Program-made: the position numbers and the translations under genes | Notes under the pieces: generated by a model | The model's database searches: none | What the model saw: the letters and a program-made list of their open reading frames with translations, nothing else | What the model was told of the DNA's origin: nothing | Shown here: positions 57,669-64,000 of the stretch, in pieces | How the letters are laid out: every line of letters starts with the position of its first letter | Position numbering within the stretch: the first letter of the stretch is position 1 | Assembly (NCBI RefSeq): GCF_002872075.1 | Contig: NZ_PGGU01000025.1 | Span: 48,285-112,284 of the forward strand | DNA: 64,000 nucleotides | DNA from: Microbacterium aurantiacum | GTDB taxonomy: Bacteria > Actinomycetota > Actinomycetes > Actinomycetales > Microbacteriaceae | Reading direction: 5' to 3'

Positions 57669-58765
57669 CAGGCGCCCGCCCCGGCGAGCGCGTTCACCGC
57701 GGTCACGATGCGTTCCAGATCCTGTTGCGTCAACGAGGGGTGCACGGGCAGGGACACGACCTCACGCGCCGCACGCTCCGTCTCCGGCAGGTCCAGGCCC
57801 GGCGCGAAATGCGCCAGCGACGGCAACCGGTGATTCGGGATCGGGTAATACACGCCCGCACCGACCTGGTACTCGCTCTTCAGCGCTGCTACGAACCCGT
57901 CCCGATCCTCGGGAACCCGGATCGTGTACTGGTGGTAGACATGCACCGCACCGGCGGCCACCGGCGGCACCACGACACCCTGCAAGTTCGCGTCCAGGAA
58001 CGCCGCATTGTCCTGCCGGGTCTTCGTCCACGCGTCGACCTTGGTGAGCTGGACGCGGCCGATCGCCGCGTGGATGTCCGTCATCCGAGCGTTGAACCCG
58101 ATGACCTCGTTCTCGTACTGACGCTCCATACCCTGATTGCGCAGCAGCTTGACCCGACGCGCGATCTCCGCGGTCGCCGTGGTGACCATCCCGCCTTCAC
58201 CACTGGTCATGTTCTTCGTCGGATACAGGCTGAACATCGCGAACTCACCGAATGAGCCCACCGGACGCCCGTCCAATGACGCCCCATGCGCCTGGGCCGC
58301 ATCCTCGTACAGAGCGACACCGCGCTCCGCAGCCAGCGCCTCGAGCTCCCGCATCCGCGCCGGGTGCCCATACAGGTGCACCGGGAGGATGCCCTTCGTG
58401 TTCGGGGTGATCGCGGCGGCCACCGCCGCAGGATCCAGAGTGAACGTATCCGGCTCGATATCGACGAACACCGGCGTCCCCCCGGTCAACGCCACCGAGT
58501 TGCCCGTCGCCGCGAAAGTGAACGACGGCACGATGACCTCATCGCCCGCACCCACACCAGCAGCAAGCAACCCCAGGTGCAAGCCTGCGGTGCCGGAGTT
58601 CACCGCAACGGAGGGCCGACCCGGCACGAAGTGCGCGGAGAACTCCTCCTCGAACGTCGCCACCTCGGGACCCTGAGCGATCATGCCGCTGCGCATCACT
58701 CGATCGACGGCCTCCCGCTCCTCATCACCGATGATGGGCTTCGCCGGGGGAATGAACTCGCTCAC
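57668..58765 (-). CDS. wbpE: DegT/DnrJ/EryC1/StrS aminotransferase, WbpE-like
   Basis: A 365-residue PLP enzyme that would transaminate UDP-3-keto-GlcNAcA with glutamate. The PLP lysine is Lys184 in SLYPTKNMTSGEGG; LYEDAAQAHGAS has the cofactor Asp155; PVHLYGHPARM and GFNARMTDIHAAIGRVQL are sugar-aminotransferase blocks. The GTG at 58765 overlaps the acetyltransferase stop (GTGA). The frame is open much further upstream but overlaps the next gene. Substrate is inferred from the four-gene set. Confidence 0.9.
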   Translation of the reverse strand: MSEFIPPAKPIIGDEEREAVDRVMRSGMIAQGPEVATFEEEFSAHFVPGRPSVAVNSGTAGLHLGLLAAGVGAGDEVIVPSFTFAATGNSVALTGGTPVFVDIEPDTFTLDPAAVAAAITPNTKGILPVHLYGHPARMRELEALAAERGVALYEDAAQAHGASLDGRPVGSFGEFAMFSLYPTKNMTSGEGGMVTTATAEIARRVKLLRNQGMERQYENEVIGFNARMTDIHAAIGRVQLTKVDAWTKTRQDNAAFLDANLQGVVVPPVAAGAVHVYHQYTIRVPEDRDGFVAALKSEYQVGAGVYYPIPNHRLPSLAHFAPGLDLPETERAAREVVSLPVHPSLTQQDLERIVTAVNALAGAGA

Positions 58766-59370
58766 ACGATCTCCTTGGTCAATGATCCATCGATCTCTGA
58801 ATACAGGGCACCCGACACCGGGCACACCCACACACCTTCGCTCCCACCGGCCGTGAGAGGCACACCGGCCTCGCCGACCCATCCGATGCGTCGCGCCGGG
58901 ACACCCGCGACCAGCGCATACGCGGGCACATCCTTCACCACGACCGCACCAGCCGCCACCGTCGCCCACGCACCGATCGTGACCGGGGCCACGCACGTCG
59001 CCCTCGCACCGATCGACGCACCACGCTCGATCGTCACCCCGACGGGCTCCCAATCATGGGCGCTCTTCAACGAGCCGTCAGCGTTGATCGCACGCGGATA
59101 CGTGTCATTCGTCAACACCACGGCCGGACCGATGAACACGCCATCGGCGAGCTTCGCCGGCTCGTAGACCAGCGCGTAGTTCTGCACCTTGCAGTTGTCA
59201 CCCATGACGACACCCGTGCCGACATACGCACCACGCCCGACGATGCAATTCACACCGAGCTGAGCGCCCTCACGCACCTGCGCCAGGTGCCAGATCGAAC
59301 TGCCGGCGCCGATCACCGCCTCCGGCGAGACATCAGCGGAGTCCACGATCCGCACATCCGTGAAGCTCAC
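58762..59370 (-). CDS. wbpD: left-handed beta-helix N-acetyltransferase, WbpD-like
   Basis: A 202-residue hexapeptide-repeat acetyltransferase: repeats such as GAGSSIWHLAQVREGAQLG, NCIVGRGAYVGTGVVMGDNC and GASIGARATCVAPVTIGAWA build the helix; VLTNDTYPRA is the WbpD/WlbB-type catalytic segment. It would acetylate the 3-amino group to give UDP-GlcNAc(3NAc)A. The C-terminal ~30 residues (GVWVCPVSGALYSEIDG) are like those of WbpD homologues. GTG start overlaps the dehydrogenase stop (GTGA) and its end overlaps the aminotransferase. Confidence 0.88.
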   Translation of the reverse strand: MSFTDVRIVDSADVSPEAVIGAGSSIWHLAQVREGAQLGVNCIVGRGAYVGTGVVMGDNCKVQNYALVYEPAKLADGVFIGPAVVLTNDTYPRAINADGSLKSAHDWEPVGVTIERGASIGARATCVAPVTIGAWATVAAGAVVVKDVPAYALVAGVPARRIGWVGEAGVPLTAGGSEGVWVCPVSGALYSEIDGSLTKEIV

Positions 59371-60671
59371 GCGAGAACCCCCGGAGTGCCGATGACGATG
59401 CGCGGAGTTCCAACCCACAGCGCCGCGTCCGTCGCGGCGCGGCCATCGACGAGGAGCTTCACGCCAGGCAGATCTGCCGGGCGTATCCGGCGATAGTCGG
59501 CATGGTCGGTCTGCAGGATCGCGAGGTCGATGTCGGCGCCGATTTCGTAGGGCTCGAATCCGAGTCGGATGAGCTCCTCGTCGCTGTACAGCGGGTCGTG
59601 CACGAAGACCTGAGCGCCCCGCGACTTGAGCGCGTCGACAGTGGGGAAGACCCCCGAGAATGCCGTCTCTTTGACACCGCCGCGGTACGCGGCGCCGAGG
59701 ACCACCGCGCGCAGTCCGTTCAGCGAGCTGAGAACGCCCTCGGCTTGGGCCACGAGTCGCTCGGGCATGGAGGCGTTGAGGAGACGCGCGGTCCGGACGA
59801 TGTCGGCGTCCTTGTCGGTCGACAGGTACAGACGGGGGTAGACCGGGATGCAGTGCCCGCCGACAGCGATGCCCGGGCGGTGGATGTGGCTGTACGGCTG
59901 AGAATTGCAGGCCTCGATCACCTGATAGACGTCGACGCCGTTGTCTGCGGCGAACAGCGCGAACTGATTCGCCAGGCCGATGTTCACGTCGCGATAGGTC
60001 GTCTCGGCGAGCTTCGCCATCTCAGCTGCTTCCGCCGAGCCGAGGTCCCAGACGCCATTCGGGCGAGCGAGGTCAGGGCGCTCATCGAACTGCAGCACTG
60101 CTTCATAGAACTCCCGTGCGCGGCGAGCGCCCTCCTCGGAGAGTCCGCCGACGAGCTTCGGGTACTTGCGGAGGTCGGCGAACACGCGTCCGGTGAGGAC
60201 GCGCTCCGGGGAGAACACGAGGTGGAAGTCGACGCCTTCCTTCAGCTTCGATCCTTCTTCGAGCATGGGCTTCCAGCGATCGCGAGTGGTCCCGACCGGA
60301 AGAGTGGTCTCGTATGACACCAGTGTGCCCGGCGTGAGGTGTTCAGCGAGCGACCTGGTCGCGGCGTCCATCCACGCGAAGTCAGGTTCCCACGTCTCGT
60401 CGTCGACGAAGAGCGGAACCACGATCACGACGGCATCCGCTCCAGGAATCGCATCGGCGTACTCCGTGGTCGCGCGCAAGCGGCCCGCCGGCACGAGCTC
60501 GGAGAGCTTCTCCTGCAACTGCGCCTCGCCGGGGAACGGCTCAATTCCCTGATTGATGATGTCGACCGCCCTCTGATTCACATCGACGCCGATCACCTCA
60601 TGACCCGAGTCGGCGAACTGGACGGCAAGTGGCAGGCCGATCTTTCCGAGGGCCACGACGGCGATACGCAT
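59367..60671 (-). CDS. wbpA: nucleotide-sugar dehydrogenase, WbpA-like (UDP-GlcNAc 6-dehydrogenase)
   Basis: A 434-residue member of the UDP-glucose/GDP-mannose dehydrogenase superfamily: MRIAVVALGKIGLPLAVQFA, SYETTLPVGTT, VFSPERVLTGRVFADL and the catalytic Cys274 in IAVGGHCIPVYP. The GHCIPVYP form is that of the WbpA/WbpO/CapL group that oxidises UDP-HexNAc, unlike the GGGCLPKD of ugd. It heads the coupled operon wbpA-wbpD-wbpE-wbpB. TAGACT lies seven bases before the ATG on the minus strand and no ribosome site is visible, so a leaderless transcript is likely. Confidence 0.92.
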   Translation of the reverse strand: MRIAVVALGKIGLPLAVQFADSGHEVIGVDVNQRAVDIINQGIEPFPGEAQLQEKLSELVPAGRLRATTEYADAIPGADAVVIVVPLFVDDETWEPDFAWMDAATRSLAEHLTPGTLVSYETTLPVGTTRDRWKPMLEEGSKLKEGVDFHLVFSPERVLTGRVFADLRKYPKLVGGLSEEGARRAREFYEAVLQFDERPDLARPNGVWDLGSAEAAEMAKLAETTYRDVNIGLANQFALFAADNGVDVYQVIEACNSQPYSHIHRPGIAVGGHCIPVYPRLYLSTDKDADIVRTARLLNASMPERLVAQAEGVLSSLNGLRAVVLGAAYRGGVKETAFSGVFPTVDALKSRGAQVFVHDPLYSDEELIRLGFEPYEIGADIDLAILQTDHADYRRIRPADLPGVKLLVDGRAATDAALWVGTPRIVIGTPGVLA

Positions 60672-60872
60672 GATATCGAGTCTATTGGAGCCACGATGCG
60701 ACGTCGGCGCTCCCCACCTCTCGCGATTCGGTTTACGAAGTCGGTCCGACAGGCCCGAGCCGCCGATCAGTATCGGAACGGGAACCCTCGAATCGGCTGC
60801 TGCTTACCGACCGCGGTCCCGCGCGCCAACATTCGGGTCACTAGCACCGCGCCTGATCGGTAGGATGTGGCG

Positions 60873-60929
60873 GTGTCCGGAGCTCCGTCACCTCGATTTC
60901 GCGGGGATATCCAGGGCCGCGCGCGGTAG
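60873..60929 (+). pseudogene. broken 5' end of the acyltransferase gene
   Basis: From GTG 60873, which lies six bases after TAGGAT, the frame reads MSGAPSPRFRGDIQG and then meets a stop at 60927. The family N-terminus should continue GLRAVAVALVIIDHAHF; exactly that continuation (AVAVALVIIDH) is present in the next frame. One missing base within about 60915-60920 (GGCCGCGCG where GGCCTGCGCG is expected) accounts for it. Either a real frameshift mutation or a sequencing error. Confidence 0.7.
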
Positions 60930-60940
60930 CAGTCGCGCTC

Positions 60941-62869
60941 GTGATCATCGATCATGCCCACTTCGGGCTGCGCGGCGGGTTCATCGGCGTCGACGTCTTC
61001 TTCGTCATCTCCGGTTTCGTCATCACAGCGATGCTCCTCCGCGAAGTCCGGGCTCAAGGTCGCGTCCGCTTGGGCCGCTTCTTCATCCGCCGTGGCTACC
61101 GTCTCATACCCGCCGCCGTGGTGGTCATCGTCTTCACCGCGGTCGTCGGAATGCTGCTCCTTTCGCCGCTGGGGACACAGCAGCAGGCCGCCGTGACGGG
61201 AGGCGCCGCGGCCGTCGGCGTCAGCAACACCGCGCTCTACGCCATCTCGTCGGACTACTTCAGTGAGCACACGCAGTCCAATCCCTACTTGCACACGTGG
61301 TCGTTGGGAGTCGAAGAGCAGTTCTACCTCTTCTTCCCGCTGGTGTTGCTCCTGGTACGGAAGGTGGCCAGGCATCGCGCGCGCGCGGCCGCGGTGGTAT
61401 TGACCATCGTCACTGTCGTGTCGTTCGCGCTTTCGCTCGTCGCGTCGTACTCCGCGGTTCTGCCGATCATCAAGAGCCCCTCGATCTTCGCGTTCTACAT
61501 GATGCCGACCCGCGCGTGGGAGTTCGCCGCAGGAGCACTGATCGCCTGTGGTGCCGTGTGGCTCACGTCACTCAAGGGCCATGCACTCGCGACATGGACT
61601 GGACTCGCCCTCGTCCTGCTCAGCGCGATCTTCATCGACAACTCTGTGCCGTTCCCCGGGCTCGTCGCGATCATCCCCGTTCTCGGCGCCGCGCTCGTCA
61701 TCTTCGGCGGGCTGACCCCCAATCGCGGCTCCCGCGTCCTCGCGTGGCGGCCGCTCGCGCATATCGGCGATCTGTCGTACTCGCTGTACCTGTGGCACTG
61801 GCCATTGCTCGTCTTCGCGCGACGGCTCTGGCCGGACAGCGTCGTCGCCGTGATCGGCGCACTCATCCTGACCTATATAGCCGCCTACCTCACGTACCGC
61901 TACGTAGAGACTCCGTTCCGTGGGAGGGCCAAGTCCTGGACCTGGCGCACGCTGAGGATGCCGGCCGTTGCGGTCGGCGTCGCGCTTCTGGCCGCCGGCT
62001 CGATGTTGGTCGGTGCGCAGTCGAATTGGGGTAACGCCAACGTGGAGGCGGCCGCGGATCAACTGCTCGAGCGGCCCATCGGGTACAACCAGTGCCTCTC
62101 GACCACGCCCGTTTCCCAGCGCGATCTGGGTCCGTGCACGTGGGAGGGCGAAGGAGAGCCCATTTACCTGGTCGGCGACTCCAACGCCCAGCAGTTCACG
62201 GAGGCGTTGATATCGGCGTCGGAGACGCTCGATCGGCCTCTGACGATTGCAACGTGGGGCGGGTGCCCTTTCTTCGATGTCGGACGGGTCGATAGGAACG
62301 ACCCCAATAAGGGTGCGGAATGCAGCCTGTACGCGGAGGAAGGCGGGAGGTGGCTCGCTCAGCAACCAGCTGGGACCGTCGTCATGGCGGCTGCCGGCGA
62401 GATGATCATGGACGACGGGATCGTTTTCCGGACTGGACAGGAACTCCTGAACGACTCGAGCTCGAAAGCAGCACAATGGGGCGACGCCATGGCCGCGCGG
62501 GTCGCCGAACTTGAGATGGCGGGTCACGAAGTGTTCGTCGTTCCCACGATGCCGCATTTCGCAGGGACATCCCGTGCATGGTGGCACCCGGTGCAGTGCC
62601 AGAATGCGGACCTGTTCACGGACCCATCGCTGTGCTCTGCTCGGGTGTCGACGCCCGACATGCAGGAAGGCATGGCGGCGATCGTACGGGGCGATCAGCG
62701 CGGCATCGCCAGCTCCGGGGCCGAGGAGATCGACCTCACCGGTCAGGTATGCGAGTCAGGCTGGTGCGAGACCTACCGCGCCGGGACCTGGCTCTACCGG
62801 GACGGTCTCCACATCACTCCGACCTACAGCGAGAAGATCGCTGACGTGTTCGCCGATGCGCTGCGATAG
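60941..62869 (+). CDS. acyltransferase-3 family protein with C-terminal SGNH domain (N-terminus displaced by frameshift)
   Basis: OafA-like sugar O-acyltransferase, 642 residues from GTG 60941. The membrane part has ten or so helices with GGFIGVDVFFVISGFVITAM, HTWSLGVEEQFYLFFPLVL and DLSYSLYLWHWPLLVFARRL; the His in IDHAHF is the expected catalytic base. The outer SGNH part has YLVGDSNAQQF (block I Ser) and the Asp/His pair in YRDGLHITP (block V). The frame lacks the first ~23 family residues because of the frameshift just upstream, so half of helix 1 is lost if translation starts here. Acetylation of the polysaccharide is the likely role. Confidence 0.85.
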   Translation: MIIDHAHFGLRGGFIGVDVFFVISGFVITAMLLREVRAQGRVRLGRFFIRRGYRLIPAAVVVIVFTAVVGMLLLSPLGTQQQAAVTGGAAAVGVSNTALYAISSDYFSEHTQSNPYLHTWSLGVEEQFYLFFPLVLLLVRKVARHRARAAAVVLTIVTVVSFALSLVASYSAVLPIIKSPSIFAFYMMPTRAWEFAAGALIACGAVWLTSLKGHALATWTGLALVLLSAIFIDNSVPFPGLVAIIPVLGAALVIFGGLTPNRGSRVLAWRPLAHIGDLSYSLYLWHWPLLVFARRLWPDSVVAVIGALILTYIAAYLTYRYVETPFRGRAKSWTWRTLRMPAVAVGVALLAAGSMLVGAQSNWGNANVEAAADQLLERPIGYNQCLSTTPVSQRDLGPCTWEGEGEPIYLVGDSNAQQFTEALISASETLDRPLTIATWGGCPFFDVGRVDRNDPNKGAECSLYAEEGGRWLAQQPAGTVVMAAAGEMIMDDGIVFRTGQELLNDSSSKAAQWGDAMAARVAELEMAGHEVFVVPTMPHFAGTSRAWWHPVQCQNADLFTDPSLCSARVSTPDMQEGMAAIVRGDQRGIASSGAEEIDLTGQVCESGWCETYRAGTWLYRDGLHITPTYSEKIADVFADALR

Positions 62870-62907
62870 CAGGGCGGCCATCGCGGCCTGCAAGTAGGAT
62901 CGACCTC

Positions 62908-64000
62908 GTGAAGTTCTCTCCCGTGGTCCCGCTGTCCAAGTTCGGACGGGTCACGCGATCACTCATTCTCGTCGGGATGCTCGTCGGCAATCTGTTCCCG
63001 ACCGTCGGGGGCATCGGCATCGCCCTGATCAGCACCGTGCTCGCGGCCCCCGTGGTCGTCTACGAGTTGATCCGCTGGCTCCCACGATTCCATCCCGTGG
63101 TCCTCTTCGTCGTGCCGCTCTTCGCGATCATCGCGGTGCATGCATGGGTCGTCGCGCCGACATCGCTCTACGGGCAGGACAAGTTCGAGAAGTGGATCAC
63201 CGCGACCCTCATCTCGGCCGTTGCGGCCTGCCTGATCCGCGACAAGGCCGCGCTCCTCACGTTTACACGCGCTTGGCTGTGCGCGGCGTTGATCCTGTCC
63301 GCGCTGTCGATCGCCGGATTCCAGGGCGGCCGCGCCGAGACCTTCGACTCCAACCCGATCTGGCTCGGCAGGGCGATCTCCTTCGCCATCATCGCCATCA
63401 TCTGGATGATGTGGCAGCGGCACATCCGACTCGTCTGGGCGATCCCTTCGGTGCTGATCCTGGCCGTCGGGCTGATCACCACCGGGTCACGCGGCCCTCT
63501 TCTCTCCGTCGCCGCGGCCGCGATCGTCATGGCGCTGTTCTCCGGCCGCCGCCGGATCGCGAAGGTTCTCGCGATCAGCGGAGCCGGCGGCCTCGCTTAC
63601 TGGGCTGTGGCAGAACTCCCGTTCTTCGCGGAGAGCCGATTCAAGTCGCTCCTGTCGGAAGGCTTCTCCGACCAGGCCCGCGAGATGTTCTGGCGAATCA
63701 CGCTGCCCGTCATCGAGGAGTATCCCGGCGGCGTCGGTTTCGGCAACTGGGCGGCACACGCCCACGCGCCCGCACAGTTCTTCTACCCCCACAACATCTT
63801 TCTCGAGATCTTCGGCGAGTTCGGCATCATCGTCGGCGTGATCTTCGTGGTCGTCGTACTCGCCGTGCTGCTCGGCCTCATCCGCCGTTCGGGGAAGGAT
63901 CCCGTGGCGCTGGTCGTACTCGCACTGTTCGTCGGTGAGCTGGTCTCGGTGAACGTCTCCGGCGATCTCAACGCACGCACCTTCTTCTTCATGCTCACGC
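62908..64000 (+). CDS. O-antigen ligase/polymerase-like membrane protein, copy 2, cut by window edge
   Basis: Open frame from GTG 62908 to the window end, 364 codons, no stop reached. About eleven hydrophobic helices; LITTGSRGPLLSVAAAAIVM and the outer-loop block FFYPHNIFLEIFGEFGIIVG are the Wzy_C/O-antigen ligase hallmarks. TAGGAT lies seven bases before the GTG, as for other leaderless starts of this locus. With the gene at 48,744 it makes two polymerase/ligase candidates, one perhaps polymerising and one ligating or serving another polymer. Confidence 0.85.
   Translation, partial: MKFSPVVPLSKFGRVTRSLILVGMLVGNLFPTVGGIGIALISTVLAAPVVVYELIRWLPRFHPVVLFVVPLFAIIAVHAWVVAPTSLYGQDKFEKWITATLISAVAACLIRDKAALLTFTRAWLCAALILSALSIAGFQGGRAETFDSNPIWLGRAISFAIIAIIWMMWQRHIRLVWAIPSVLILAVGLITTGSRGPLLSVAAAAIVMALFSGRRRIAKVLAISGAGGLAYWAVAELPFFAESRFKSLLSEGFSDQAREMFWRITLPVIEEYPGGVGFGNWAAHAHAPAQFFYPHNIFLEIFGEFGIIVGVIFVVVVLAVLLGLIRRSGKDPVALVVLALFVGELVSVNVSGDLNARTFFFMLT

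Noticed and set aside
21904..64000. Polysaccharide locus as a recently acquired mobile island
   Set aside because: Base composition and codon use look the same as in the housekeeping part; no integrase, transposase, tRNA edge or direct-repeat ends are seen.
62908..64000. Long open frame at 63144-63938 in another plus frame
   Set aside because: Arg/His/Pro-rich shadow; the true frame from 62908 encodes membrane helices and ligase motifs through to the window edge.

Overview
The window reads as one contiguous piece of chromosome from a high-GC actinobacterium. Codon use, frequent GTG starts, leaderless promoter signatures, the CIRCE-controlled groES and the acpS-alr-tsaE-tsaB-rimI-tsaD gene order point to the family Microbacteriaceae, most likely Microbacterium or a close relative (inference; no 16S gene or marker set is present). 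Coding density is very high: no stretch over 300 bases lacks a gene, and I see no tRNA, rRNA, CRISPR, integrase or transposase.

Positions 1-21,900 are mainly housekeeping. They hold the 5' part of guaB, a branched-chain-type ABC uptake system (livHMGF with livJ convergent, separated by a two-way terminator), a RarD-type permease, groES under two CIRCE operators, and a methyltransferase-like gene. A leftward, translationally coupled operon follows: acpS-alr-tsaE, then tsaB-rimI-tsaD and two membrane proteins of unknown function. Next come a winged-helix/DUF559 nuclease-like gene bracketed by two large inverted repeats, then glmS, coaA, a low-molecular-weight tyrosine phosphatase and an AraC-type regulator.

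Positions about 21,900-64,000 form one large exopolysaccharide locus, cut by the right edge. It has two Wzz/BY-kinase chain-length regulators, two matching LMW tyrosine phosphatases (one at each end), a priming phosphoglycosyl transferase, a PglK-like ABC flippase, two Wzy/O-antigen-ligase-like membrane proteins, about ten glycosyltransferases (including a GT4-GT2 fusion and a GT11 fucosyltransferase-like enzyme), a pyruvyltransferase and two membrane acyltransferases. Precursor supply comes from UDP-glucose dehydrogenase and a complete four-gene set matching WbpA-WbpD-WbpE-WbpB, which would make a 2,3-diacetamido-glucuronic acid donor. The product is therefore expected to be an acidic, partly acylated and pyruvylated polymer.

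Several genes inside this locus are not explained by standard polysaccharide assembly: an HPr-kinase-like ATPase with a PqqD-like tail, a stand-alone PqqD-like protein next to an NTP_transf_5-type nucleotidyltransferase, two MauE/thioredoxin fusion proteins, two short Tat-exported proteins with cysteine pairs, a signal peptidase I with extra cysteines, and a PP-loop ATPase. The first three resemble the poorly understood HPr-rel-A type modules. With the redox proteins and the exported cysteine proteins they are the best candidate here for an undescribed system. The second candidate is the nuclease-like gene with its bracketing 19-base-period repeats.
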